Assembly (NCBI RefSeq): GCF_003053745.1
Contig: NZ_QAYE01000012.1
Coordinates: forward strand, 1-54,927
Length of the DNA: 54,927 nucleotides
Direction of reading: 5' to 3'
Origin: Sphingomonas faeni
GTDB taxonomy: Bacteria; Pseudomonadota; Alphaproteobacteria; Sphingomonadales; Sphingomonadaceae
The position numbers and the translations under genes were made by a program. This document shows, piece by piece, positions 1-9,092 of this stretch. The first letter of the stretch is position 1, and every line of letters begins with the position of its first letter. The notes below the pieces were generated by a model. The model was given only the letters and a program-made list of their open reading frames with translations, was not told where the DNA came from and made no database searches.

Positions 1-203
1 GAGCCGCACTAACAGGTCGGACACATGGCCGCACCAACCAGCATTGCAACGCGACTGTTCAAGCTTGCCAACGGAGGGCCGTCCACACATGGGTCCTTGC
101 TTCAAATCGGGGCTCATAAGTGAACCACTGTAACCATAAGGTTGGTCGACGGTAACAAGCACCTAAATACTGGAGATGCTTTCGGTTGGCCTGTTTGCGT
201 ATA

Positions 204-1223
204 TTAAGCCGGTCCCGAACTTGAGCGCCCGATAAAGGTATATGGTACCTGAACCGATCGCGCGGGCCGGTCGCCTGCCTGTTGGTACGAGGGATCGGCC
301 AGGATATCGATGGCCACGCTTGCAAGAACGGCATTGGGCTGACGAATGGTGGTCAGTTGAGGCCACGCCATGCGGGAAATAGGCGCGTCGTCGAAGCCGA
401 CGACGGAGAGGGCCTTTGGTACGGCAATGTTCCTATGCGCGGCGCTGACCAGAACACCCAGAGCCATCTCGTCGTTCGCGGCGAACACGGCGCTGGGATG
501 GTCGTTGGTCGAGAGGATCGCGTCGCCGGCCGCCATGCCCGACCTGAAACTGAAGTCGCCGGCTTGAATCCAGGCCTCTCTAATGCCGATTCCAGCGCAA
601 CGCATCGCGTCGCAAAAGCCCGCCAGTCGTTTGCCAGCCGCATCGTGCGATACGATCCCCTGAACGAACGCAATGTCGCGATGCCCCAGAGTGATAAGGT
701 GATCGGTCATATCGCGCGCGGCCTGGTAGTCGTCGATGTGAATCACCGCGGCCGATGAGCCGGTTCGTGATGAATTCAGTTTCACGACCGGGATGCCGCG
801 TTGATCGAGCAGGTCGGTGAGATCGGACCAGTCGCAGATCGGCGGGGTTAGAATGACCCCGGCGAGCTGCAAGGCCTGCAACGTTCTCGATACCTCGTCG
901 AGCGTCTCGGGCCCGTCGCGGTCGATCCTTTCGACGACGAGATGATAGCCGTGATGGCGGCAGCGGGCCATTGCGCCCAGCTGGACCTCTGCAGCGTACC
1001 CCGATGCCGGATCGTCGAAGAACAATCCGATGAGGTAGGACCGCGAACTCGACAGGCTGCGGGCGTAGGCGTTCGGGCGATAGTCTAGTTCCGCGACGAC
1101 GCGCAGGACATGATCCCGCACCGCTGGCCGAACATGCGCCTCCGCATTCATCACCCGCGAAACGGTCTTGGGCGACACGCCCGCCGCTCGCGCGACATCC
1201 TTGATGGTTACCGGCGGCATCAT
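204..1223 (-). CDS. LacI-family transcriptional regulator
   Basis: A 339-residue LacI/GalR-type repressor of normal family length. The N-terminal helix-turn-helix is at about residues 5-25 (TIKDVARAAGVSPKTVSRV). It is followed by the hinge helix (PNAYARSLSS) and a periplasmic-binding-protein-like effector domain ending with the usual VVGFDDAPIS and PQLTTIRQP motifs. Two ATG codons are adjacent at the start (1223 and 1220), and either could be used. The gene lies 4 nt downstream of the sugar permease gene on the same strand, so the two are almost certainly co-transcribed. It probably binds the GACATCGATGTC palindromes at 2532 and 4968 and so controls its own operon, the GH3 enzyme and the TonB-dependent receptor. 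Family assignment is certain; the effector sugar and the operator link are inferred. Confidence 0.95.
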   Translation of the reverse strand: MMPPVTIKDVARAAGVSPKTVSRVMNAEAHVRPAVRDHVLRVVAELDYRPNAYARSLSSSRSYLIGLFFDDPASGYAAEVQLGAMARCRHHGYHLVVERIDRDGPETLDEVSRTLQALQLAGVILTPPICDWSDLTDLLDQRGIPVVKLNSSRTGSSAAVIHIDDYQAARDMTDHLITLGHRDIAFVQGIVSHDAAGKRLAGFCDAMRCAGIGIREAWIQAGDFSFRSGMAAGDAILSTNDHPSAVFAANDEMALGVLVSAAHRNIAVPKALSVVGFDDAPISRMAWPQLTTIRQPNAVLASVAIDILADPSYQQAGDRPARSVQVPYTFIGRSSSGPA

Positions 1224-1227
1224 CTTG

Positions 1228-2469
1228 CTATAAATCCCATGTTCGGCGCCGCCACCACGCGAACGCCGCTATGATGATGTAGCAGGCGCCTGGGAGGATG
1301 AATGACATCGTCAAGCCGACCGCGTCCGCAACAACGCCGGTCAGCAACGGGATGATGGCACCGCCGACGACCACCATGCACAACAGCATCGAGGCATAGG
1401 TCGCGGTGGAGTGATCGTCGGGCAGCGAAAGCGCGAAGATCGTCGGATACATGATAGCGTTGCACAGTCCGACCGCGAGCAGTGCCGTGGCGGCCAAGAG
1501 CCCCTGCAGGCCGATCGCGATCGCCACGAGCGCGACGGCGGCGATCGCGCAGCCGAGCAGCATCGTCGGCGCACCATAGCGGGTGAGGTAGCGCGCGCCT
1601 ACCAGTCGGCCGACCAGCGCACCGGTCCAGTACAGACCCACGAGTTGCCCCGCCGCGACCGGCGAGACGTCCAGAATGTCGGGCATCGCCAGATATTCTA
1701 CGAGCAGCGTGCCGATCGTGACCTCGGCGCCGACATAGGCGAACATCGCGCCGCCACCTGCCAGCAAGCGCCGGTTCGACAGCACGCCGACTATGCCCGA
1801 GAGCGGCACGCGACGCGGCGCCGAGGACGCGCGCAGCAGATCGCGTTGGCAGATGAAGGCTGCGGCAAGCACAAGTGCTACCAGCGCGACCGCAAGGAAC
1901 GGCAGAACGACTCGTATGTGGTCTGCCAGGTCACCAAATCGTTGCCGACCCGTCCCGAGCAGCAGCGCGGATCCTGCCAGGGACGCCAGTACGGTACCAA
2001 GCGAGTTGAAGCCTTGCAGCAAGGTCAGTCGCGAGACGGCGCGGCGTGCCGGTTCGACAACCGGGACGACTATGTTGGCGGCGATCTGCAGGAAGGTGAC
2101 GCCGCCGGCAATCGCGAGGAGCGCGAGTAGAACCGTCATGTACCCAAGCGACCCGAGCGAGGCAGCCAGCAGGCCGCAACCCAGCGCGATGACGACCAGT
2201 CCCGCCGCGATGCTTCGCATGTAGCCGAACTTCACCACCAGCACGGTGATCGGCACGGCGAAGAGGAGATAGCTCGAATGGAACGCGAACTGCACCAGCA
2301 GCGAGCGGGTGTGGTTCAGCCCTTCGATCATCCGCAACCGGGGCACCAGCAATCCGACAAGCGAGTTGAGGAATCCGCCGAGAAAATAGACGCCGATACA
2401 AAGCTGGAACAGCAGTGTCGCGCGCTGTTCGCCGGTAGCGGGCGCAAGGGGCATGCTGCTGGTGTTCAC
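1228..2469 (-). CDS. MFS sugar permease, FucP/GluP-like
   Basis: A 413-residue inner-membrane major facilitator with about 12 hydrophobic segments. The segment GGVTFLQIAAN followed by SRLTLLQGFNSLGT is characteristic of the fucose/glucose-galactose:H+ symporter family (TC 2.A.1.7). It probably imports the monosaccharide released by the neighbouring GH3 enzyme. The start chosen is GTG at 2469, preceded on the minus strand by an AGGA/GAGG stretch at a suitable distance; ATG at 2454 is an alternative. It is divergent from the GH3 gene across a 134-bp region that holds the probable LacI operator, and is followed after 4 nt by the LacI-type gene. The exact sugar cannot be read from the sequence. 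Confidence 0.9.
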   Translation of the reverse strand: MNTSSMPLAPATGEQRATLLFQLCIGVYFLGGFLNSLVGLLVPRLRMIEGLNHTRSLLVQFAFHSSYLLFAVPITVLVVKFGYMRSIAAGLVVIALGCGLLAASLGSLGYMTVLLALLAIAGGVTFLQIAANIVVPVVEPARRAVSRLTLLQGFNSLGTVLASLAGSALLLGTGRQRFGDLADHIRVVLPFLAVALVALVLAAAFICQRDLLRASSAPRRVPLSGIVGVLSNRRLLAGGGAMFAYVGAEVTIGTLLVEYLAMPDILDVSPVAAGQLVGLYWTGALVGRLVGARYLTRYGAPTMLLGCAIAAVALVAIAIGLQGLLAATALLAVGLCNAIMYPTIFALSLPDDHSTATYASMLLCMVVVGGAIIPLLTGVVADAVGLTMSFILPGACYIIIAAFAWWRRRTWDL

Positions 2470-2528
2470 GCCTCATCCTAGCAAGGCGGGGCTGCTGCGC
2501 AATGTATGACGACGGCATCGTGCTTCGC

Positions 2529-2546
2529 ATTGACATCGATGTCGGA
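2529..2546. promoter_or_regulatory. Probable LacI operator, copy 1 (divergent promoter)
   Basis: The 18-mer attgacatcgatgtcgga contains the perfect 12-bp palindrome GACATCGATGTC at 2532-2543. The identical 18-mer recurs at 4965-4982 upstream of the TonB-dependent receptor. The even-length palindrome with a central CG fits LacI/GalR operators. It lies between the leftward permease-lacI pair and the rightward GH3 gene. A TTGACA hexamer (2530-2535) overlaps it, but I see no good -10 at standard spacing, so the promoter itself is unresolved. Confidence 0.75.
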
Positions 2547-2603
2547 GTTGGCGATCACGCTGCCAAGCCGCTCGGGAAAATGCGGCATGGGAGGATATCT
2601 ACG

Positions 2604-4925
2604 ATGAGCACGGGATTTCCGCGCATCGCCTGCGCGCTGCTGAGCGTTGCGCCGATGGCGCTTTCGGCGCAGGCTCTGCCAAAGGTGGGGTCTGCAAAGG
2701 CTTCAGCTTCCAAGGTGGCCGGCGGAACGGGCGCAAGGACGTCAGAAATCTGGCGTGACACGACGAGAACCGCGGCGGACCGGGCTGACGCTCTGGTAAA
2801 GGCGATGACCAGGGCCGAAAAGCTGCTGTACGTGCACGGCATATTTCCGCCGATGGCGAAGCCGGTGACATCCGACATGATTCCGTCCGCCGGTTACGTG
2901 CCCGGAGTCCCCCGTCTCGGTATACCGACGTTGCGTGAGAGCGATGCGTCGCTGGGCGTTGCCAATCAGGTCGAGCAGCGCAAGGGCGATGTGGCCACTG
3001 CGCTGCCCGCAAGCCTTGCCACTGCCGCGAGTTTCGATCCCGCCATCGCCTATGCCGGGGGCGCAATGATCGGCAGTGAAGCGCGGGCGAAGACCTTCAA
3101 CGTGTTGCTTGCGGGCGGCGTGAACCTGACGCGTGATGCCTGGAACGGGCGGAACTTCGAGTATCTCGGCGAAGATCCGCTGCTCACAGGCGTCATGGGC
3201 GCAGCGTCGATCCGGGGCGTTCAGTCGAACCATATCGTCTCGACGATCAAGCATTTCGCCCTGAACAGCCAAGAGACCGGACGAGCGGTTCTCGACGCGC
3301 GGATCGATCCGACGGCACTACGGGAAAGCGACCTGCTGGCGTTCGAGATCGCGATCGCGGATGGGAAGCCGGGTTCGGTGATGTGCGCGTACAATCGCAT
3401 CGACGGCGACTATGCTTGCGAGAACAAGTTCCTGTTGACCGACGTCCTGCGCGGAGACTGGAGATATCCCGCGTTCGTCATGTCCGACTGGGGTGCCGTA
3501 CATTCCACGGAGAAGGCGGCCAACGCAGGGCTCGACCAGGAGTCAGGCCAGGAACTGGATGCCAAGGTCTATTTCGGCACGCCGCTTGCGGACGCCGTCG
3601 CTGCCGGGCGGGTCTCGACGGCGCGGCTCGACGACATGGTGCGCCGAATCCTGACCGGGGTCATTGCCAGCGGTCTTTACGACAATCCCACGCCCAAATC
3701 TGCACAGCCGATCGACTATGCCGCCAACGCCGAGATCGCACAGCGTACCGCCGAGGCTGGGATCGTTTTGCTCAGGAATGAGAAGGGTCTTTTGCCGCTT
3801 GCCAAGACGGTGCGATCGATCGTGGTCATCGGCGGTCATGCGGACGTCGGCGTGCTGTCCGGGGGCGGCTCGTCCCAGGTTCGCTCCGTCGGCGGCGTGC
3901 CGATCGAGATCCCGCTCAAAAGTGGCGCGGCAGCCTCGTTCGCCCGGATAACCTATCACTCGTCATCGCCGCTGCGTGCAATCCGGGCTCTGGCGCCGAA
4001 CGCGCAGGTGACGTTCGTCGACGGCACCGACCCGGTCGCCGCTGCCAAGGCGGCCCGTGCCGCCGACCTCGCAATCGTGTTTGCAACGCATTGGCAGACC
4101 GAAGCGCAGGATGCGACCTCCTTGTCGCTACCTGATAACCAGGATGCGGTGATCGACGCAGTCGCCGCCGCCAATCGACGTACCATCGTCGTACTGGAGA
4201 CCGGTGGACCTGTACTCATGCCATGGGCTACGCGGGTGACGGCGATCGTCGAAGCTTGGTATCCGGGCCAGCGTGGCGGCGAGGCGATCGCGCGCGTGTT
4301 GTTCGGCGAGGTCGATGCGTCAGGCCGTCTGCCGATCAGCTTCCCGCGGACGATCGAGCAACTCCCTCGCCCTCGGCCGATCACATCGCCGACTGGCGCG
4401 ACCAGCAACGATGCCTCGGCCAATGCCGGCGCCGGAGATGCCAGCCTGCTTCCGGCCTATCCCGTCACCTACCAGGAGGGGGCGAACGTCGGGTATCGTT
4501 GGTATGCCTCACGCAAGGACACGCCGCTGTTCCCCTTCGGCTTCGGGCTGAGCTACGCCAACACGAAGATCAGCAACCCACGGTTTTCAGGCGGGACCAA
4601 TGCCAGCGTAACGTTCGCTGTCACCAATCAGACCGCACGTACCGGCACCGCCGTACCTCAACTCTACGCGACGTCGCCGGACGGTGGCACGCCTCGGTTG
4701 GTCGGCTGGTCACGTCAGACGCTGGCGGCCGGCGAGACCAGGAACGTGACGATCACCGCTGACCCACGCGCGTTGGCACGGTGGGAGACCTCCGGCTGGC
4801 GATTGAAGGGCGGCGCGTATGCGCTAAAACTCGCGACGGACGCGCAGACGAAGATCGGCGCAGGGACGGTCATCCTGACTGACCGGCGCCTTGCGTCGGC
4901 CCGTGCTGCTTTTGACACACCCTGA
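2604..4925 (+). CDS. Secreted GH3 family beta-glycosidase
   Basis: Predicted 773-residue glycoside hydrolase family 3 enzyme, probably a periplasmic beta-glucosidase or xylosidase. I start it at ATG 2604 because GGGAGG (2589-2594) sits 9 nt upstream and a signal peptide of about 24 residues follows (cleavage after LSAQA). The reading frame is open back to 2502, but that extension is unlikely. The TIM-barrel domain carries YLGEDP, IKHFALNSQE and the nucleophile motif SDWGAVH with Asp at about residue 295. The second domain has QTEAQDATSLSLP, where Glu near residue 500 is the candidate acid/base. A C-terminal fibronectin type III-like domain follows FPFGFGLSY. It sits between the two identical operator copies. 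Substrate linkage is not determinable. Confidence 0.93.
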   Translation: MSTGFPRIACALLSVAPMALSAQALPKVGSAKASASKVAGGTGARTSEIWRDTTRTAADRADALVKAMTRAEKLLYVHGIFPPMAKPVTSDMIPSAGYVPGVPRLGIPTLRESDASLGVANQVEQRKGDVATALPASLATAASFDPAIAYAGGAMIGSEARAKTFNVLLAGGVNLTRDAWNGRNFEYLGEDPLLTGVMGAASIRGVQSNHIVSTIKHFALNSQETGRAVLDARIDPTALRESDLLAFEIAIADGKPGSVMCAYNRIDGDYACENKFLLTDVLRGDWRYPAFVMSDWGAVHSTEKAANAGLDQESGQELDAKVYFGTPLADAVAAGRVSTARLDDMVRRILTGVIASGLYDNPTPKSAQPIDYAANAEIAQRTAEAGIVLLRNEKGLLPLAKTVRSIVVIGGHADVGVLSGGGSSQVRSVGGVPIEIPLKSGAAASFARITYHSSSPLRAIRALAPNAQVTFVDGTDPVAAAKAARAADLAIVFATHWQTEAQDATSLSLPDNQDAVIDAVAAANRRTIVVLETGGPVLMPWATRVTAIVEAWYPGQRGGEAIARVLFGEVDASGRLPISFPRTIEQLPRPRPITSPTGATSNDASANAGAGDASLLPAYPVTYQEGANVGYRWYASRKDTPLFPFGFGLSYANTKISNPRFSGGTNASVTFAVTNQTARTGTAVPQLYATSPDGGTPRLVGWSRQTLAAGETRNVTITADPRALARWETSGWRLKGGAYALKLATDAQTKIGAGTVILTDRRLASARAAFDTP

Positions 4926-4944
4926 GACAAATCCGCGCCTGTTG

Positions 4945-4956
4945 GACGTCGATGTC
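4945..4956. promoter_or_regulatory. Near-match LacI half-copy operator
   Basis: GACGTCGATGTC differs by one base from the palindrome GACATCGATGTC and starts exactly 23 bp upstream of the perfect copy at 4968. This is close to two helical turns, so both sites would face roughly the same side of the DNA. It may be a second, weaker operator for the receptor promoter. It is inferred from sequence only. Confidence 0.45.
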
Positions 4957-4964
4957 ACGCTCTG

Positions 4965-4982
4965 ATTGACATCGATGTCGGA
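4965..4982. promoter_or_regulatory. Probable LacI operator, copy 2 (upstream of TonB receptor)
   Basis: The 18-mer is identical to the one at 2529-2546, with the palindrome GACATCGATGTC at 4968-4979. It lies 40 bp after the GH3 stop codon and about 80 bp before the receptor start, which implies that the receptor has its own regulated promoter as well as possible read-through from GH3. Confidence 0.75.
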
Positions 4983-5062
4983 CGGCAGCACGGTTGAGTA
5001 ACGCGGGGTTACACCGCCAGAATCATATACCGGTAGGGACATGCCGGTCAGGGAGGATGAGT

Positions 5063-8000
5063 ATGAGGGGATCTATTCCGTCGGCGTTCGCGCGTTCGAC
5101 GTCGGTGTTCGCGCTGGTGGCGGGGCTGACGATGCCCGGCTTGGCGAATGCGCAGGCCGCTCCAGATCAGACGCCGACCGTTCAGGCTCAACAGGGCACG
5201 CCACAAGCCGATACGTCGCCAGGCGTTCCGCAGGTTGAAACCGGTGCGACCGCGACCAACGCGATGCCCGACCAGGCCCCAGGCGACGAGATCGTCGTGA
5301 CCGGCGTTCGCGCCTCGCTCGAGCGGTCGATCGCGATCAAGCGGGACTCGTTCGGCGTCGTCGATGCGATCAGCGCGGAAGACATCGGCAAGTTCGCCAA
5401 CACCAATCTCGCGGAATCGCTGCAGCGCATTACCGGCGTGTCGATCGATCGCCGCAACGGCGAAGGCTCTACCGTCACGGTTCGCGGCTTCGGCGCGCAG
5501 TACAATCTCGTCACACTCAACGGCCGTCAGCTCGCGACATCGAACATCGTCGCGGTGGGCGGTGATCAGGGCGGTGACGGTGCCGGCGGCTTCGGTCGTT
5601 CGTTCGACTTCTCCAACCTCGCTTCCGAAGGCGTAAAGACGCTGGAGGTCTACAAGACCGGCCGCGCTGCTATACCCTCGGGTGGCATCGGCGCGGCCGT
5701 GAACGTCGTCAGCCGTCGTCCGCTCGACTCCAAGGATACGGGTCTCTTGGGCTCGCTCGGCGTCAAGGGCAGCTACGACAACAGCTCGTCAGACTGTTTC
5801 GATTGCGGTGCGCGCGTGACGCCCGAAGTCTCGGGCACCGCCAGCTGGAGCGATCCCAATCAGCGCTTCGGCGTGTCGCTGTTCGGCAGCTACCAGAAGC
5901 GCAACTTCAGCTTCTCCAGCGTCGCGCCGGACAACTGGAACATCCGGTCGCTGACCGATTTCCTCAATCCCGGCAACGGCTTCGTCAATGGCCAGACGGT
6001 GATCAACAATCGGCCGACCAACGGCAATGTCCTGGTCTCCGTGCCGAACGACTCGCGCTATCACTTCTCCGAGGCCAGCCGCGAGCGCATCAACGGGTCG
6101 GGCGTCATCCAATTCCGTCCGACCGACACGCTGACCTTTACAGCGGACGGCCTCTACGCCCAGCTGCGCCAGTCCGAACGTCGCTCGACCCAGTCCAACT
6201 GGTTCAATCGCCCGTTCGGCGTGGTCACGTTCGACGACGCCAGCAACGGCATCGCGACGACGAGCTTCCTGTCCGAAACGATCAACGGCGTGAAGGACGA
6301 AGCCTTCGAACAGGCGTATCGCGCGCAAAAAAACAAGCTGTACGACTTCGGCGGCAATATCGAATGGAAGCCGACCGAGCGCTTCTCGCTGGCGATTGAC
6401 GGTCACATCGGTCGCGCGGACAGCTCGCCCGATAATCCCAACGGCCAGACATCGACTACCGTGGCCTTCAACGCGCCGGTCGTCGCCGCGCATTCGCTTA
6501 CACTCGGCAAGAATGGCTTCCCGCAGCAGACGATCGCGATCAACGACGGTTCGGTCAGCACGACTCCCAACGGCCAGTCCTTCATCAAGGGCAACGGCAA
6601 CGGCGTGATCGATCTCGGTGATCTGTCGAGCGCCGTGCAGCGTCAGTTCGCGTCCAATCAGACGCAGCGGGTCAAGGAACTACGCGCCGACGCCGGATGG
6701 GCATTGAACGATCAGCTCCGCCTCGACGCCGGTGCTGATTATCGAACCACCAATACGCGCCAGACGCAGTACAACACGCGCCAGGTCCTGGGTGACTGGG
6801 GCAATTCGCTGCCACCCGACATCGCGCGTCTCGCGCCCGGTCAGGTCTTCCAGTTCTGCAACGTGTGCAAATTCGAGCACAACGACGGAAATCCGGACGC
6901 CAACACGCTGGTGGCATTCCGTACGCAGGATGCGACGAAGCTCTACAACACGCTTCACGACTATTATCTCGGCGTGACGAACGACGGCGTGAACCACGCC
7001 GACAATATCGACGCGAACGACGACAACCGTGTCCGCGAAAACATCTGGTCGGGCTATGTCCAGGGATCCTGGAACGGCAAGCTGTTCGATCACAACGCGC
7101 AGCTGGTTGCCGGCGTTCGGTACGAGAACACCAAGGTGCGAGCGGTTTCGCTCCAGCCGGTGCCGACCGCGGTCGTGTGGACTGCCGACAACGATTTCTT
7201 CGTCTTGAACACCGCCGATCGGCAGACGTTGTCGTCGCGTGGCGGTTACAGCAACTGGCTGCCGTCGGTGGATGCCAAGTTCGAGGTCGTCGACAACCTC
7301 TTCGCCCGCGCCTCGTACAGCAAGACGATCTCGCGTGCCGGTTACGGCGACCTGTTCGCTTCGACCAACGTCGCCGGTCCGGGCCGCCCGACCGCGATCG
7401 GTGGCATTGCCACCGGAACTGCGCATAACACCGATCTCGATCCGCTGTCGTCGGACAACATCGACGTCTCACTCGAATGGTATCCGCGCAAGGACGTGTT
7501 CCTGTCGGCGGGCTTCTTCAACAAGAAGGTTCACAACTTCATCGGTCAGACCGTGGTCAACCGCAACCTGTTCGGTCTGCGCGATCCCACCTCGGGCACC
7601 GCTGGCACGCGCTCTGGTACGGCACGTCAGCAACTCGCCGGTACGTTCAACGCCGACATCACCGACGTGAACCTGTTCACCTACACGGCGCTGCTGCAGC
7701 AGAATGCGGGCAACGTCGCGACGACGAACGCTCAGTTCGCAGCCAACTACAACACGCAGAGCCGCGCGTTGAACCAGGGGTTCGTCGATCAGATACTCGG
7801 CCAGTACGATATCACTGCCAACGGGCAGGATCCGCTGTTCAACTTCGCGGTGAATACGCCGATCAACAACCAGGACGCGCATATCTACGGCGTCGAGCTC
7901 GCCGGGCAGTATTTCCTCGGGGATACAGGCTTCGGCGTGGCAGCCAGCTACACGCTCGTACGCGGCAACATCGGCATCGACATCGCAGCCGATCCGAGCG

Positions 8001-8335
8001 TAAACACGTTCGCACTGGTCGGTCTGTCTGATACCGCCAACGCCACGCTGATCTACGACAAGAACGGTATCTCGGCGCGCATGTCGTACAACTGGCGTGA
8101 CAAGTTCCTCAGCGGCATCAACCGCGGCGGCGATCGCAATCCGGTGTTCACCGCGCCCTATGGTCAGCTCGACCTGTCGGTGAACTTCGACCTCACCTCG
8201 CGTTTCGCGCTAGGGTTCGAAGCGATCAACATCACCGAGGAGGGCGTGCGCTCCTACGGCCGCGACAAGAGCAACATCTGGTACCTGTCGGAAGGGTCCG
8301 CACGGTATCTGGTCGGAGCGCGATACCGCTTCTGA
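5063..8335 (+). CDS. TonB-dependent outer-membrane receptor (Xanth-Caul type)
   Basis: Predicted 1090-residue TonB-dependent receptor, probably importing an oligosaccharide across the outer membrane. I start it at ATG 5063 with GGGAGG at 5051-5056. The frame is open from a TTG at 4994, and ATG 5057 is too close to the ribosome site. A signal peptide of about 32 residues ends LANAQA. A TonB box (EIVVTG, from about residue 76) precedes the plug domain with NLAESLQRITGVSIDRRNG and VRGFGAQYN. The long beta-barrel ends with YLVGARYRF, with the terminal Phe needed for outer-membrane insertion. The length matches the TIGR01782-type subfamily common in sphingomonads. It is flanked upstream by operators and downstream by a hairpin. 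Confidence 0.95.
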   Translation: MRGSIPSAFARSTSVFALVAGLTMPGLANAQAAPDQTPTVQAQQGTPQADTSPGVPQVETGATATNAMPDQAPGDEIVVTGVRASLERSIAIKRDSFGVVDAISAEDIGKFANTNLAESLQRITGVSIDRRNGEGSTVTVRGFGAQYNLVTLNGRQLATSNIVAVGGDQGGDGAGGFGRSFDFSNLASEGVKTLEVYKTGRAAIPSGGIGAAVNVVSRRPLDSKDTGLLGSLGVKGSYDNSSSDCFDCGARVTPEVSGTASWSDPNQRFGVSLFGSYQKRNFSFSSVAPDNWNIRSLTDFLNPGNGFVNGQTVINNRPTNGNVLVSVPNDSRYHFSEASRERINGSGVIQFRPTDTLTFTADGLYAQLRQSERRSTQSNWFNRPFGVVTFDDASNGIATTSFLSETINGVKDEAFEQAYRAQKNKLYDFGGNIEWKPTERFSLAIDGHIGRADSSPDNPNGQTSTTVAFNAPVVAAHSLTLGKNGFPQQTIAINDGSVSTTPNGQSFIKGNGNGVIDLGDLSSAVQRQFASNQTQRVKELRADAGWALNDQLRLDAGADYRTTNTRQTQYNTRQVLGDWGNSLPPDIARLAPGQVFQFCNVCKFEHNDGNPDANTLVAFRTQDATKLYNTLHDYYLGVTNDGVNHADNIDANDDNRVRENIWSGYVQGSWNGKLFDHNAQLVAGVRYENTKVRAVSLQPVPTAVVWTADNDFFVLNTADRQTLSSRGGYSNWLPSVDAKFEVVDNLFARASYSKTISRAGYGDLFASTNVAGPGRPTAIGGIATGTAHNTDLDPLSSDNIDVSLEWYPRKDVFLSAGFFNKKVHNFIGQTVVNRNLFGLRDPTSGTAGTRSGTARQQLAGTFNADITDVNLFTYTALLQQNAGNVATTNAQFAANYNTQSRALNQGFVDQILGQYDITANGQDPLFNFAVNTPINNQDAHIYGVELAGQYFLGDTGFGVAASYTLVRGNIGIDIAADPSVNTFALVGLSDTANATLIYDKNGISARMSYNWRDKFLSGINRGGDRNPVFTAPYGQLDLSVNFDLTSRFALGFEAINITEEGVRSYGRDKSNIWYLSEGSARYLVGARYRF

Positions 8336-8346
8336 CCAAGCGGCGA

Positions 8347-8372
8347 GAAGGCCGCTGACGACAGCGGCCTTC
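8347..8372 (+). terminator. Hairpin after TonB receptor
   Basis: Perfect 11-bp inverted repeat, GAAGGCCGCTG (8347-8357) and CAGCGGCCTTC (8362-8372), with the tetraloop ACGA, 11 nt after the receptor stop. No T tract follows, so it may be a partial terminator or an RNA-stabilising hairpin that sets the receptor to SapC expression ratio. Confidence 0.6.
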
Positions 8373-8390
8373 CTCGTCTAGGATCATCTC

Positions 8391-9092
8391 ATGGCCTCGG
8401 TACTTCTTAACAACATCGACCACCGCGATCTGCGTGTCGCGGTCGGTCATCACGCGCGCTACGGCGATGCGATCAACCAGACGCGCGTCTTCCCGGCCGA
8501 GTTCGAGGAACTGCAGCGCGACTATGCGATCCTGCTGCGTCGCGATGAGCATGGTGTCCTATTCTCGACCGTCCTGTTGGGGCTCGATCCGGATGAGAAT
8601 CTATTCCTGGACGGCGAGAAGTGGGACGCGCGGTACGTTCCTGCAGCACGGGCCCGCGGTCCCTTCTCGATCGGTTCGGGTGCCGATGGCGAACCTATGA
8701 TCCACGTCGATCCGGACCATCCGCGCATCGTCGATAACGGCGAGCCGGTGTTCCGCGAGCTCGGCGGTAACGCGCCGTTGCTCGATCACGTCTCAGCAAT
8801 GCTGCAGCGAATCTATGTCGGTCTGGAGACCGAGAAGGCGATGTTCGATGCGTTCGCCGCCGCCGGCCTGCTCGAACCCACCACGCTGCAACTCGATTTC
8901 GCCGACGGGCGTCGTTATGACATTCCCGATCGCTTCACCGTCGATGCGGGGAAGCTGGCTGCGCTCGACGGCGATATCCTGGCACGGCTCCACCGCGACG
9001 ACTTCTTGCGTCCGGCGTTCTGGATCGCCTCATCGCTCGGCAATCTTCGCCACCTGATCGATCGGAAGCTTCGGAAAGAGCTTCATGACTGA
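8391..9092 (+). CDS. SapC-like protein
   Basis: A 233-residue protein matching the SapC-like family commonly found beside TonB-dependent receptors in Caulobacter, Xanthomonas and sphingomonads. Visible landmarks are the N-terminal hydrophobic-polar VLLNNIDHRDLRV, then RVFPAEFEELQRDYAILLRRD and FLDGEKWDARYVPAAAR-like sequence, then a C-terminal stretch (FWIASSLGNLRHLIDRK). No signal peptide or membrane segment is evident, so it is probably cytoplasmic. AGGA (8380-8383) lies 7 nt before the ATG. Its end overlaps the next gene by 8 nt, implying translational coupling with the cupin-like and halogenase genes. The biochemical role of the family is not established. Confidence 0.85.
   Translation: MASVLLNNIDHRDLRVAVGHHARYGDAINQTRVFPAEFEELQRDYAILLRRDEHGVLFSTVLLGLDPDENLFLDGEKWDARYVPAARARGPFSIGSGADGEPMIHVDPDHPRIVDNGEPVFRELGGNAPLLDHVSAMLQRIYVGLETEKAMFDAFAAAGLLEPTTLQLDFADGRRYDIPDRFTVDAGKLAALDGDILARLHRDDFLRPAFWIASSLGNLRHLIDRKLRKELHD

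Noticed and set aside
1411..2224. Long plus-strand frames opposite the sugar permease gene
   Set aside because: Composition is Arg/Gln-rich and non-protein-like. They are the antisense shadow of a well-supported MFS gene in GC-rich DNA.
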